Of a stretch of 64,000 nucleotides of DNA, positions 53,009-62,377 are shown in pieces. Location of the stretch: the NCBI GenBank assembly GCA_004298155.1, contig SCRD01000017.1, forward strand, positions 372,001 to 436,000. The letters run 5' to 3'. Every line of letters starts with the position of its first letter. The first letter of the stretch is position 1. Source of the DNA: Acidobacteriota bacterium (GTDB lineage Bacteria; Acidobacteriota; Terriglobia; UBA7540). The notes under the pieces were generated by a model, which ran no database searches, had not been told where the DNA came from, and saw only the letters and a program-made list of their open reading frames with translations. Position numbers and translations under genes: made by a program.

Positions 53009-53713
53009 ATGAAAAATCTTACCGGCCTGCCTCAGGCAAGTACGTTGGAAACGTGCAGCGACGATTTCCTGGAAGTTCTTGGAACACTTGTCCACAAGTT
53101 GAGCCAGCCCCTGACGTCCCTGCAAGGGACGGTTGAAGTGGCTCTGATGGGCGAGCTGGATGTGGCGGAGTGCCGGCGCATCCTGGAGATTTCGCTTCAG
53201 GAAACTCAGCGCATGGCCAAAGCCCTCAGTGCGCTGCGTGCCGTTCTAGAGATGGAGGGGGCCGGCAGCCAGACCCAGCCTCTTTCATGGACGCGGACCA
53301 TTGAAAATATGCTGGAGGAGGCCGCGTCCATTGACGAGGATTACTGCCCTCGACTGGTTAGCGCTGTTCAAGGCGAGGTCTGGGTGAAAGCAAGTCCGCG
53401 ACTATTGCAGCTGGCTACAGCCCGTCTAATCGGCGGGGCCGTCAGGGTGGCCCGCGACCGGCGTGCTGTTCGAATCATTTTGTCGGTGGCCGCAGAAACT
53501 GCTTCCCTGACCGTTTGTGAAGACCACGTGTCTTCTGGCAGCGGTGGCGCGAGCGGGCTTGAGACTCGCAGCCCCTCGGGAAAGCCCGTCCTGGAGGACA
53601 TTGACAGGTGGGTCGTCAGCCGCGCCATCGAGTGCCAGGGTGGCCGGCTGAACGTCAGCCAAACCTCTGAAAGCCGCTTTTACCAATTAAATGTTCCTCT
53701 GGCAACTCCATAG
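53009..53713 (+). CDS. Degenerate histidine-kinase-like protein (HisKA-type helices, eroded ATPase)
   Basis: About 234 residues, no membrane helix or sensor. Residues 28-80 resemble a HisKA dimerisation hairpin with a candidate His (LVHKLSQPLTSLQGTVEVAL). The C-terminal half has the length and strand order of a HATPase domain but lacks recognisable N and G boxes; only WVVSRAIECQGGRLNV recalls the last ATPase motif. It may be a phosphotransfer or scaffold protein for the regulator 36 bases upstream, comparable in idea to ChpT-like or Spo0B-like proteins. Ribosome site weak. Confidence 0.65.
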   Translation: MKNLTGLPQASTLETCSDDFLEVLGTLVHKLSQPLTSLQGTVEVALMGELDVAECRRILEISLQETQRMAKALSALRAVLEMEGAGSQTQPLSWTRTIENMLEEAASIDEDYCPRLVSAVQGEVWVKASPRLLQLATARLIGGAVRVARDRRAVRIILSVAAETASLTVCEDHVSSGSGGASGLETRSPSGKPVLEDIDRWVVSRAIECQGGRLNVSQTSESRFYQLNVPLATP

Positions 53714-53937
53714 GTCGTCACGACGGTCCTGCCCTGCTTAAGACTGGACTCATCTTTCCCACCTCAAAGCGAAGTGACTCTCCTTATCCCCCCTCCTGAG
53801 CGTTGCTGAGTACCGGATTAAAAGTTCATAACTCAACGGTTACCTCACTACCACGCTATTTTTTCCTGCAACGAATTACATTCCTTTTTATCTGCGGTGA
53901 GCTGAGGCAGCGTGCCACGGCTGGCGTGCACAGAAAA

Positions 53938-53967
53938 TTCTAATCTCATTCTAATCGCCTTTTAATC
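53938..53967 (+). promoter_or_regulatory. Three 8-bp direct repeats with exact 11-base period upstream of the sigma-factor gene
   Basis: TTCTAATC at 53938 and 53949 and TTTTAATC at 53960 lie on one face of the helix, the pattern bound by OmpR/PhoB-type regulators. They sit about 100 bases before the sigma-factor start (gap 53714-54063, no gene). An OmpR-type regulator gene lies 1 kb upstream. Confidence 0.5.
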
Positions 53968-54063
53968 ATAAGCAGGTAAAAACACATTTGGAGATGAACG
54001 ATCTGTCTCTTGCTGGATACGGGTCCATATCCAGTTCTCACTGTAGAGAGAAAGGAGTTTCTC

Positions 54064-55038
54064 GTGGGCATAATCCCCGCTACGGCCCGAATGCAGTTGA
54101 AGGGTTTCAAATTAAGTGAACGTAATCAGGTGGTAATGGAGCAGCTTCCGCAGGTACGGTTCATTGCTCAAAAGATCCATGCCAGGCTTCCACACCACAT
54201 TCCGCTGGAGGACCTTGTTAACACCGGCGTACTGGGCCTGATTGAAGCCCTTGCAAAATTTGATCCCAAAAGGAACGTGCAATTACAGTCATACGCTCGT
54301 TACCGTATCCAGGGGGCAATCCTGGACAGCCTCCGCGAGCAAGACTGGAGTCCCAGACTGCTGCGGCAGAAAGAGCGGCAGCTTGAGGCCGCAAGGGGAA
54401 GACTTCAAACGCAGTTGGGCCGGTCGCCCTCCCAAGCGGAACTCGCACACGAGTTGGGAGTCAGCGACCACCAGCTCCAGTTGCTATTGCGAGATTTACA
54501 GGGGCTGGAGGTTACAAGCCTCCAGGAGCCCACGTGCCTGGAAGGACATTCCTTGGATGATAAAATGGCCGACACCGCAGAGGAGAGCCCCTTCGTCCTG
54601 TGCGAGCGAGCCGAGATGAACGGCCTGCTGGCCCAGGCCATGTCAAAACTGCCTCCTCGAAAGCGGCAGGTTCTGGATCTCTATTACTTCAAAGGCTTGA
54701 CGATGAAAGAAACGGGAGATCGGATGGGCGTATGCGAATCCAGAGTTTCGCAGATCCATTCGTCTGCGGTTGCATCGCTCAAAGCACGGATGAAAGAAGT
54801 GCTCATTGCACAACAGCGAGAAGAGGAATCTGCGAGGCAACAGCCTTGGGCAAGACCGGCCACTATTCTGCCCGGCGCTCCAGGCCAATGTCAACACGAT
54901 ACGGTTCCTCAGTATCTGGCCATGAAACTTTCATATATTCCAACGTCGGTTCAGCGGCGGCGCCGTTCAGAGAATCAGTCCAAAAAACTGAAGAAGCTGC
55001 CCACGGCAATATTGAAAGCCGTCAGGAAAAAAGCCTGA
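54064..55038 (+). CDS. FliA/SigB-type sigma-70-family factor with basic C-terminal extension
   Basis: About 324 residues. The GTG at 54064 has AAAGGAG six bases upstream; a TTG at 54010 and an ATG at 54091 are in frame but lack sites. Region 2: IPLEDLVNTGVLGLIEALAK and QLQSYARYRIQGAILDSLRE. Region 3: RSPSQAELAHELGVS. Region 4: LPPRKRQVLDLYYFKGLTMK with helix-turn-helix RMGVCESRVSQIHSSAV. The last 65 residues (TSVQRRRRSENQSKKLKKLP and on) are a basic tail not usual in the family. No flagellar genes are near; a STAS antagonist and an RsbW-type kinase lie tail to tail downstream, suggesting control by partner switching. Confidence 0.9.
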   Translation: MGIIPATARMQLKGFKLSERNQVVMEQLPQVRFIAQKIHARLPHHIPLEDLVNTGVLGLIEALAKFDPKRNVQLQSYARYRIQGAILDSLREQDWSPRLLRQKERQLEAARGRLQTQLGRSPSQAELAHELGVSDHQLQLLLRDLQGLEVTSLQEPTCLEGHSLDDKMADTAEESPFVLCERAEMNGLLAQAMSKLPPRKRQVLDLYYFKGLTMKETGDRMGVCESRVSQIHSSAVASLKARMKEVLIAQQREEESARQQPWARPATILPGAPGQCQHDTVPQYLAMKLSYIPTSVQRRRRSENQSKKLKKLPTAILKAVRKKA

Positions 55039-55166
55039 GAACCCTCCCAGCCACGGTCGGGATGCACGGATCGAAAACGGCACCCTCTTTCCTTTAACGT
55101 GAAGGTTTTCCTGTCCCCTGGTTGTAGAACATTTTCCCGCACGCGGCAAAAGGTCTGGCCCCGGCG

Positions 55167-55191
55167 GGGGCCCGGCAGAAAGGCGGGCCCC
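55167..55191. terminator. GC-rich hairpin between convergent sigma-factor and STAS genes
   Basis: GGGGCCCG (55167-55174) and CGGGCCCC (55184-55191) form a perfect 8-bp stem with a nine-base loop, starting right after the STAS stop codon. No U-run follows on either strand, so it may act as a bidirectional stall or mRNA end. Confidence 0.45.
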
Positions 55192-55542
55192 TTATGCCGA
55201 TTTAAAGCTGCTGATGGCACCGGCTTCGTCATTGTGAATGTCAAAGACGGTATAAAGTTTCGTAATCTGCAACAAATCATGCACTTTCTTGGTCAGGTTG
55301 AGCAGTTTCAGCTGTCCTCCCTGGTTTGAAACCGCCGTAAAGGCGCTGACCAATTCCCCAATCCCGGAACTGTCTATATAAGTAACGTCGGCGAGGTTCA
55401 AGAGAAGGTTCTTATGACCCTTGCCAAGCTCTCCACGGATGACGTCACGCAGCTCCTTGCACGCCTCGCCGAGCGTAATTCTCCCGCTAACATCCACGAC
55501 AGTTACAGAATCAACCTGACGCACTGTTGCCTTCATGCTCAC
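55192..55542 (-). CDS. STAS-domain anti-sigma-factor antagonist (SpoIIAA/RsbV-like)
   Basis: About 116 residues. The GTG at 55542 is eight bases after AAGGAGG; an ATG two codons on is the alternative. The STAS fold is clear (VTVVDVSGRITLGEACKELR, NLLLNLADVTYIDSSGIGEL) with the phosphorylatable Ser in DSSGIG. When unphosphorylated such proteins bind the RsbW-type kinase and free the sigma factor. The gene overlaps the kinase gene by about 32 bases, so they are translationally coupled. Confidence 0.92.
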   Translation of the reverse strand: MSMKATVRQVDSVTVVDVSGRITLGEACKELRDVIRGELGKGHKNLLLNLADVTYIDSSGIGELVSAFTAVSNQGGQLKLLNLTKKVHDLLQITKLYTVFDIHNDEAGAISSFKSA

Positions 55543-55996
55543 GGCCTGTTCCTCCTTGATTTGACTGAATTCGAGGGGTGAGATGCTTTGCCATAATAAC
55601 TTCTGTCCCCCCGGCCGAGGACTTCTCAACTCTGAACTCGTCCATGAACTTGCGAACCAGAAAGATTCCCCTTCCTGAATCGCTCAGAATATTTTCCCTG
55701 GCCAGAGGGTCGGGCACGGTGCTGAGATCGAATCCCTGCCCTTCATCCCGCACATGTATTTCAATCCCGTCTTCGAAGACCAGAAATCTGATATGAACTT
55801 TCTTGCTGGGGTCTTCCTTGTTGCCGTGATGTATGGCGTTAATGACAGCTTCGTGCACGGCCATCTCGATGTGAAACTCACCTTCTTCGTCAAATCCTAC
55901 CCTGGCTGCGACACTCCGGGCCGTTTCTTCGGCCGTTTCGACATTCGCAAGGTTGCTTTCGAGGATGACCTCGACAACGCTAGCCTCAGGCTTCAT
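55511..55996 (-). CDS. RsbW/SpoIIAB-type serine kinase (anti-sigma factor)
   Basis: About 161 residues of GHKL ATPase: N-box EMAVHEAVINAIHHGNKED, G1 RDEGQGFDLS, G2 SDSGRGIFLVRKFMDEF. It should phosphorylate the STAS protein and bind a sigma factor in turn. The 25-residue C-terminal tail after EVIMAKHL is extra and overlaps the STAS gene. Partner is probably the sigma factor at 54064, by proximity only. Confidence 0.92.
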   Translation of the reverse strand: MKPEASVVEVILESNLANVETAEETARSVAARVGFDEEGEFHIEMAVHEAVINAIHHGNKEDPSKKVHIRFLVFEDGIEIHVRDEGQGFDLSTVPDPLARENILSDSGRGIFLVRKFMDEFRVEKSSAGGTEVIMAKHLTPRIQSNQGGTGREHEGNSASG

Positions 55997-56211
55997 TACC
56001 GGTAAGAATAACCCCCGCGATGAAACTACAATAGAGGATTGCGAAAGTCAACGAAGACACCCATCTATTTTCCTGCGTTTCAGAGCCTGTGGCAAAACGA
56101 AGAGGAATTATCTCATGGGGTGTTCTATCTTGGGAGTATAATCCACGCCGGGCGCACCGCAACCACCTGGAATTGGCGTGGAGTGCGATATGGGGAGGGC
56201 GCATTAACGGA

Positions 56212-58692
56212 ATGACCCGGTCAGGACGGCGTTTTTTCTTAGCTTTTATCCTTGCATCAGGAATATTTGCAGGGGCAAGGATTCTGCCCCAGGCATTTCC
56301 TCCGGGATCCCCGAAGGTGTTCCGCCGGGCCAGCACAGTCGTTGCTCCGGCCAGCGCCCTGTCCTCCCCTGGTTCTGCATCCTGGACGGCTACCGTTTCC
56401 CGAGATCGGCACACCATTACACTGGCATATGGCGGAGCGGCCTGGATAACAGAGTTGCGGGTAAAAGTCACAGCAGGTGATCCCAAACTCAGTTCCACGG
56501 CTCCCAGAACCAGATTGGTTCCCGCACTATCGGCCCAGCCGGGCCAATGGATCTTCAAGGTTCAGGGGCCGGCGCCTTATGAGATTGTGCTGACCAGCAA
56601 TGGGCCCGCGCTGGAGGTTTCTCTACCGGGTTTTCCATTCGGTGGCGAGGGTCAGGCAGCGATCTTGGCGGAAATAGAGGGCGGTCCTGACCCCATCCAG
56701 GCCCGGCTGAACGATCCCAATGACGGTGTTCTGCAGATGGTCAGCGGCCGGGCCACAAGCAGGCTCAATGACTGTATTTATGACCGTTTTCGCGATCAGG
56801 CACTTCGCGTACTTGCTCGCGACGCCAGCTTCAGTTTGGCGACAAAAGGGTTTCAGGTTTCAGCTTCTGATCCTCTTGGCGGCGCGCCTCACTGCCGTTT
56901 CATGGTGGTCGAGCATGTTTACGGGCGGCGGCTGCCCTTCTTTGCGCCGCTCGACAAAATGAGGTGGCCGGAAGTTCCTGTGGGCTGGATTTCCTGGTAC
57001 GAATATTTTTCGCACATTACCGAAAAGGAAATTGTCGAGAATGCGCAGGCGGTCGCGAAGTACTTTAAGCCATTTGGGTTGAAGTACTGTCTGGTAGATG
57101 CAGGCTGGCAGGCTGAGGGCGATGGCGAAAACGGCTCCCCTATAGGCGGCGACTGGAACGCCTGGAACGACAAGTTTCCACACGGCATGAAGTGGCTGGC
57201 CGACCAGATCCATTCCACAGGCTTATACGCCGGGCTCTGGCTCTCGGTTTTTGGAAACGCTGACGCGCAATTTTATGAAATGCACCCCGACTGGTTTTTG
57301 CACAATGCCGGCGGCAGCGGAAAACTCGGCACATGGTTCGGAACTTACGTCGCAGACTTTTCAAATCCGGCGCTTAGAAAGTATCTCTACGACACCTACC
57401 GCGACCATGCGTTGAACTGGGGATATGATTACTTCAAGCTGGACGGCGAGAATGACACGCGAGATATATGGAGGGAAAACCGTACCCGCGCTTACGATCC
57501 TACTCTGGATGCGGACATGGCTTTCCGGCAGGCTCTCAGCATGATTCGTCAGGCAATGGATTCCAGGCCCGGAGTTTTTTTCTCCGCCTGCGGTCCGGCT
57601 TATCCCACTGAAGCTATCAGAATCGCACAGGCTGGTCGCCTGGCCGGCGATGTGGTGGGTGATGGAGAACCACCTTCATTCCGAGGCGTGCGCGAAGCCC
57701 TTGCCGGCATAGGCCGCGGCTACTACACGCACAACATTGCCTGGTATGGCGACGCGGATGCGCTGGTCGTTCGTCCGCCGCTGGCCATGGAAGAAGCTCG
57801 GACCTGGACTTCCATTCTAGGACTCACAGGCCAGGTGCTGATGCTGGGTGACGATGAGGCGAAGCTCCCGCCCGAGCGCCGCGACATGGTCCGCAAGATC
57901 ATGCCTGTGGCCGACATCACGCCGATGGATCTCTATCCTTTCACGACCGATCGCCCCGTCTGGATACTGCATTTAAGGCGTTCCTTTGGCTCATGGGTGG
58001 TCGCGGGGCTGTTCAATTGGGACGAGGGTCCAAATGAAATGCCGGCCGGCATGCAGCTCGGAACGATAAAAATCCTGAATCAGAACGACCATCTGCTGGG
58101 CTCCAGCCACGGGTACGGGGAGCAACTGGCGATCTCTTCGAAGCTCGATCAGGCGCAGAAACACAACGAGAGCATTGCGACCTCGCCCTTAAAGCCTCCT
58201 GGCCTGCAACTGTTGCCCGTTCCCTCCTATCTGAATCCGCCGGCTCCGCAGAAAATCGTTCTCAACTTTGCCAGGGCAGGGCTCGAACCCGGCGGTGATT
58301 TTCTCCTGTTTGATTTCTGGAAGCAGAAATTCCTGGGCAAGGTGCGCGGGGAATATTCAACGGAGCTTTCACCCCATGACTGCCAGGTGATTTCCGTTCG
58401 GCGCGATGTGGGCCATCCTCAGCTAATCGGGACAGACCGGCACATTACTATGGGAGGCGTGGAAATTGCAAACGAAGCATGGGACGCAGCAAGAAAACAA
58501 CTTCGAATCAAAGTCTCTCTGGTGCAGAATTACCCCACCGCGCTGACCATCTTTGCGGCGGGCGCGACCGTCAGATCCCAGCGTGCCGAGGACGCCCGGA
58601 TTACGGCCCTGGCCCGCAAAGGCGATACTGTCCGGGTTACCCTGTTCCGGCCTAATACCGGGGACGCTGAACTCATCTTGACCTTCAATTGA
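56212..58692 (+). CDS. Secreted GH-D clan glycosidase (GH36/GH27-like alpha-galactosidase)
   Basis: About 826 residues from the ATG at 56212, which opens a signal peptide (RRFFLAFILASGIFAGARIL); the frame is open to 56089 without a site. An N-terminal beta-domain leads into the barrel: VGWISWYEYFSHITEKEIVE, KYCLVDAGWQAEGDGENGSP, GLYAGLWLSVFGNADAQF and YFKLDGEND with the nucleophile Asp; the acid/base Asp is probably in GDVVGDGEPPS. C-terminal beta-sandwich. GH36/GH27 enzymes remove alpha-galactose or alpha-GalNAc. Another GH27-like gene lies at the right window edge. Confidence 0.85.
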   Translation: MTRSGRRFFLAFILASGIFAGARILPQAFPPGSPKVFRRASTVVAPASALSSPGSASWTATVSRDRHTITLAYGGAAWITELRVKVTAGDPKLSSTAPRTRLVPALSAQPGQWIFKVQGPAPYEIVLTSNGPALEVSLPGFPFGGEGQAAILAEIEGGPDPIQARLNDPNDGVLQMVSGRATSRLNDCIYDRFRDQALRVLARDASFSLATKGFQVSASDPLGGAPHCRFMVVEHVYGRRLPFFAPLDKMRWPEVPVGWISWYEYFSHITEKEIVENAQAVAKYFKPFGLKYCLVDAGWQAEGDGENGSPIGGDWNAWNDKFPHGMKWLADQIHSTGLYAGLWLSVFGNADAQFYEMHPDWFLHNAGGSGKLGTWFGTYVADFSNPALRKYLYDTYRDHALNWGYDYFKLDGENDTRDIWRENRTRAYDPTLDADMAFRQALSMIRQAMDSRPGVFFSACGPAYPTEAIRIAQAGRLAGDVVGDGEPPSFRGVREALAGIGRGYYTHNIAWYGDADALVVRPPLAMEEARTWTSILGLTGQVLMLGDDEAKLPPERRDMVRKIMPVADITPMDLYPFTTDRPVWILHLRRSFGSWVVAGLFNWDEGPNEMPAGMQLGTIKILNQNDHLLGSSHGYGEQLAISSKLDQAQKHNESIATSPLKPPGLQLLPVPSYLNPPAPQKIVLNFARAGLEPGGDFLLFDFWKQKFLGKVRGEYSTELSPHDCQVISVRRDVGHPQLIGTDRHITMGGVEIANEAWDAARKQLRIKVSLVQNYPTALTIFAAGATVRSQRAEDARITALARKGDTVRVTLFRPNTGDAELILTFN

Positions 58693-59001
58693 CCTGTTTC
58701 CAGGCCCGCCGGCGTTTTATCGGTGGCTTGTCTATTGGAGCGTGCCGGCGAGATATCGGAAAACTATCAGCCCGTTGTTCCATACCGGAGGGGTGCCAAT
58801 TTTGGCGGGGCCGGGCCATCGCCTACCCATGTGACGTTTCGGAAATTGTTTCATGCTTCTGGCAGGCATACAATGAATATAGCAAAACACCGCGCAACCG
58901 CATCGTATTGGGTAGAGTGGGCGATGGGCGTTTGGGCCCTTGTTTCAGCGCGAAAGACGGGATAACGAAATTCGAACGCTGGCAGTTAATGGAGGAGCGC
59001 C
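58693..59001. other. Intergenic region without a recognised gene
   Basis: About 309 bases between the alpha-galactosidase and the protease. Open frames here are short run-ons. The only clear site is GGAGGAG at its right end, the ribosome site of the protease gene. Confidence 0.4.
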
Positions 59002-60162
59002 ATGTTTGGACGAACCGTCACGCTGTTCAAGATGTTCGGCTTCGCCGTCCGTGTGGACGCCAGTTGGCTGATCATTGCCGTGTTGATCACCTGGTCCTTT
59101 TCAGCTCTGGTTTTCCCGCACGCCTACCCCGGCCTTTCCACTACTGAATACTGGTTGATGGGAATTGGAGGCGCCCTTCTGCTGTTTGCCTCGATCATTG
59201 TTCATGAACTTGCACATTCGCTGGTGGCGCGAACGAGCGGCCTAGCCATGAAAGGCATCACGCTCTTTATCTTTGGCGGGGTCGCGGAGATGGATCGGGA
59301 ACCCTCCAGCGCCAAGGCGGAATTCCAGATGGCCATTGCCGGGCCGTTGACCAGTGTGGCCGTCGGCATCATTTTCTACTTTCTGTCCTCGGCCATGCGC
59401 GGCGTCTGGCCGGCAGCCGTGACCGGCGTGCTCACTTACCTTGCATTGATCAACTGGGTTCTGGCGGCGTTCAATATGGTTCCGGCGTTTCCGTTGGATG
59501 GGGGTCGTGTTCTCCGGTCACTGCTGTGGCACTGGAAAGGTAACATTTGGCAGGCCACCCGGATTGCCTCTTCCATTGGTTCCGGTTTTGGAATGGTAAT
59601 GATGATTTACGCCATCGTACCCCTGCTGCACGGGGACATGATTTCCGCCGTATGGTGGTTCCTGATTGGAATGTTTCTGCGGGGCGCCGCACAGGGTTCT
59701 TACCAGCAACTTGTCGTCCAGAGGATGCTCGAGGGCGAACCCATCCGGCGGTTTATGAATACCAACCCCATCACCGTGTCGCCCGCCATTTCTCTTGAAG
59801 AGCTGGTGGAGAACTTCGTCTATAAGTATCACTACAAAATGTTTCCCGTCGTCGGTGCATCGAATGAACTGTTGGGATGCATAACTACCAAAGAAGTAAA
59901 GGATATCCCGCGCAGCGAATGGTCTCGCAACAGTGTGCAGGCCGTCATGCGGCCCTACTGTGCCGAAAACACGGTGACTCCGGACACCGATGCCGTCAAA
60001 GCTCTGGCCAAGATGAGGAATTCCCAGAACAGCCGGCTGATGGTGGTCGAGGGGGGCCACCTTGTGGCCGTGCTCACACTAAAGGACCTGTTGAATTTTC
60101 TCTCAACCAAACTTGAACTGGAATCAGGATCTTCGGGGCTTCCTTCAAATTTCCGCGTCTGA
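59002..60162 (+). CDS. Site-2-protease-family (M50) zinc metalloprotease with tandem CBS domains
   Basis: About 386 residues with GGAGGAG before the ATG. Membrane helices include the catalytic HELAH (His68, Glu69, His72) and the third zinc ligand Asp166 in FPLDGGRV; NMVPAFP precedes it as usual. Residues 245-370 are two CBS motifs (PITVSPAISLEELVENFVYK, ENTVTPDTDAVKALAKMRNS), which bind adenosine nucleotides. Such enzymes cut membrane-bound regulators such as anti-sigma factors. Closest to the Rv2625c/SpoIVFB-CBS type. The signalling genes next door give possible substrates, but none is membrane-bound. Confidence 0.92.
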   Translation: MFGRTVTLFKMFGFAVRVDASWLIIAVLITWSFSALVFPHAYPGLSTTEYWLMGIGGALLLFASIIVHELAHSLVARTSGLAMKGITLFIFGGVAEMDREPSSAKAEFQMAIAGPLTSVAVGIIFYFLSSAMRGVWPAAVTGVLTYLALINWVLAAFNMVPAFPLDGGRVLRSLLWHWKGNIWQATRIASSIGSGFGMVMMIYAIVPLLHGDMISAVWWFLIGMFLRGAAQGSYQQLVVQRMLEGEPIRRFMNTNPITVSPAISLEELVENFVYKYHYKMFPVVGASNELLGCITTKEVKDIPRSEWSRNSVQAVMRPYCAENTVTPDTDAVKALAKMRNSQNSRLMVVEGGHLVAVLTLKDLLNFLSTKLELESGSSGLPSNFRV

Positions 60163-60302
60163 GGCTGCTCCGGCATTGCCGGAATGAAATCACTGTTTTT
60201 CACGGCTGGATTGCCGCGCGGCCTGCGTTTAAACAAAACCTTTCTCAAAAACCCGCACCTGCCTTATAGTAGACAGCCATCCGAAATTTGTAGGGAGGAC
60301 TT

Positions 60303-61079
60303 ATGCGACTGCTCGCGACTTGCCTGGGGTTCGTACTGCTGCAGTTTTTCCCGATGTGTACCAGCCTCCACGCACAGCTGGTGCAGGACTTTAATCCGCC
60401 CAAGGCGGGCTGCTGCCTGACGGGCGCCGCTGAGAGGTTCGCCGGCGAGCTACAGGACTGGAACCAGCTCGGCCGTTACCATCAGGACGACCTGCGCCTG
60501 GAGGCCCAGCCGCGTGCGACCGGCCGGGTTGTCTTTCTGGGCGACTCCATCACTGACATCTGGAAACTGGATAAATTCTTTCCCGGTAAACCCTACGTCA
60601 ACCGCGGAATCAGCGGCCAGACTACGCCCCAGATGCTGGTTCGCGTGTACCCGGACGTTATTGACCTCAAGCCGGATGCAGTCATCCTGCTGGCCGGAAC
60701 CAATGACGTAGCCGGCAACACCGGCCCTGAAACGGCAAAGATGATCGAGGAGAATTACAAAGCTATCACGGAGCTCGCGGAGGCGCACGGTATCAAGGTG
60801 ATCCTCTGCTCGCTGACGCCGGTCAGCGATTATACCGAGCATCCACAAACCGCCCGGCGGCCACCTGCCCAGATTCTGGAATTGAACGCCTGGATCAAGA
60901 GCTATTCGGCCAGGGTGAATGCCACTTTTGCTGATTACTATTCGGCGATAGTGGATAGCAAAGGAATGCTGAAAGACGGCTTCTCGAACGACGGCCTGCA
61001 CCCAAACGACAGAGGCTATGCCTTGCTGGCGCCCGTGGCCGAGGCGGCCATCGAGAAGGCCTTGAACGAGAAGAAGTAA
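60303..61079 (+). CDS. Exported SGNH/GDSL-family hydrolase
   Basis: About 258 residues; GGGAGGA precedes the ATG and the leader ends at TSLHAQ. Block I FLGDSITDIW (Ser82), block II NRGISGQTT (Gly), block III LLAGTNDVAGN (Asn) and block V DGLHPNDRGY (Asp, His) complete the catalytic set. Resembles PAF-acetylhydrolase-like and carbohydrate O-acetylesterases; removal of acetyl esters from glycans fits the neighbouring glycosidases. Confidence 0.9.
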   Translation: MRLLATCLGFVLLQFFPMCTSLHAQLVQDFNPPKAGCCLTGAAERFAGELQDWNQLGRYHQDDLRLEAQPRATGRVVFLGDSITDIWKLDKFFPGKPYVNRGISGQTTPQMLVRVYPDVIDLKPDAVILLAGTNDVAGNTGPETAKMIEENYKAITELAEAHGIKVILCSLTPVSDYTEHPQTARRPPAQILELNAWIKSYSARVNATFADYYSAIVDSKGMLKDGFSNDGLHPNDRGYALLAPVAEAAIEKALNEKK

Positions 61080-61108
61080 AACCGGATGCGCCGGCCCTTG
61101 GCGAAAAG

Positions 61109-62377
61109 TTACAACAGCCAGAAGAGCGGTGCGATACCCAACACACTCAGACCGGCGAGCAGCCAGAAGCTCTCAGTGCCAGTTTTCCGGTCAGCAAAGA
61201 ACCGTGAGTAAACCCCTTTCATCAGGTTGTTGCTGGCCGCCGCGATTAGTACGGTTGCTGAGGCCACCTGCATGGGTGTCACCGTTCCGGCCGCCTGCGT
61301 CATACTCATGATGAAGGGATCCACGTCTGTGACTCCGGCGATGGCTGCCAGCCCGTATATCCCAGCCAGGCCCAGGTGCGCGATGACCAGGCGCGTCGCC
61401 ACCAGCATGACCAGGAAAAGGACTGCGAAGAGAAACGCGGCCCCAAGTTCCAGAGGATTTTTGGGTTCAAATTCTCGCTTGACTTCTGTAGTATCGGCGT
61501 CCCGCTTGCGAGACCAGAGCCAGCCCGTCGCAGTAGCAATCGCGGCGAGAAGCAGAAACGACGGGGCAAGAATTGCCATCAACTCGTGATTGAAGAAGCC
61601 TACCAGAGCCACAAGCCGCAGATACATGATGCCCGAGGCAATCAGGATGCTGCCGGAAAACAGATGATGATGCTCGCCTTGAGCAGCTCGTTTTGAAAGC
61701 ACGACCGTTGTGAGTGTAGAGGAGTATGCTCCTCCCAGAATTGCAGAGAGGATGACGCCGCCGTGTCCTTTAGTAAGCCGTTGCAAAACATAGCTGCCAT
61801 AGGATATGGCGCTGACCACGACAACCACCAGCCAGGTCTTATATGGATTGATATTGAATGGCCCAAACGCCTTGTCTGGCAGGGCAGGCAGGATGACGAC
61901 GCTCAGGAGCAGGAATTTTGTGAAGGTTAAAATTTCTCCTGGCGCGATGCGCTGGGTGAGGCTGTCGAGGCCAGCTTTCAATTCAAGCAGCAGCGTGCTG
62001 GCAACGGCAAGCGTAGTGGCGATCCAGAAATGGTTATAGTAAACAAGAGCGCCCACCACATACACTGCCAGGCCTGACATCTCCGTCGCCACGCCAGGAG
62101 CAGGAAGGCTGGTAAGTTTGCGCCAGTATGATAGCAGGAGAAACGCGGCGACCACCACAAATCCGAGCGTGACCGCCAGCAGCTGGCCCTGGGCAATCAC
62201 GCCCATTGTATAGCCGATCAGGCCGATCAACGGAAAGGTGCGCACGCCGCCAAAGGCATATTGTTCCTGCCGCTGCTTGCGTTCCTCCCGCTCGATTCCG
62301 ATGAGGAATGCGAGGAAGAGCACCAGCACGATTTTGACGCCGTCCGGCGGCAACCACTGATAGAGTCTTAGCAGCAT
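61109..62377 (-). CDS. MgtC/SapB-DUF4010 multi-pass membrane protein
   Basis: About 422 residues, about 12 helices. N-terminal MgtC-like signature FLAFLIGIEREERKQRQ, then GVRTFPLIGLIGYTMGV. The C-terminal DUF4010 part has GGAYSSTLTTVVLSKRA and GIYGLAAIAGVTDVDPFIMS. The family is thought to act in ion handling or as a transporter, without a settled substrate. The first 200 residues could stand alone as MgtC; fusion with DUF4010 is common. Confidence 0.87.
   Translation of the reverse strand: MLLRLYQWLPPDGVKIVLVLFLAFLIGIEREERKQRQEQYAFGGVRTFPLIGLIGYTMGVIAQGQLLAVTLGFVVVAAFLLLSYWRKLTSLPAPGVATEMSGLAVYVVGALVYYNHFWIATTLAVASTLLLELKAGLDSLTQRIAPGEILTFTKFLLLSVVILPALPDKAFGPFNINPYKTWLVVVVVSAISYGSYVLQRLTKGHGGVILSAILGGAYSSTLTTVVLSKRAAQGEHHHLFSGSILIASGIMYLRLVALVGFFNHELMAILAPSFLLLAAIATATGWLWSRKRDADTTEVKREFEPKNPLELGAAFLFAVLFLVMLVATRLVIAHLGLAGIYGLAAIAGVTDVDPFIMSMTQAAGTVTPMQVASATVLIAAASNNLMKGVYSRFFADRKTGTESFWLLAGLSVLGIAPLFWLL

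Noticed and set aside
58689-59147. Plus-strand frame of 152 codons overlapping the protease start
   Set aside because: Cys- and Arg-rich run-on with no ribosome site, conflicting with the HELAH protease gene.
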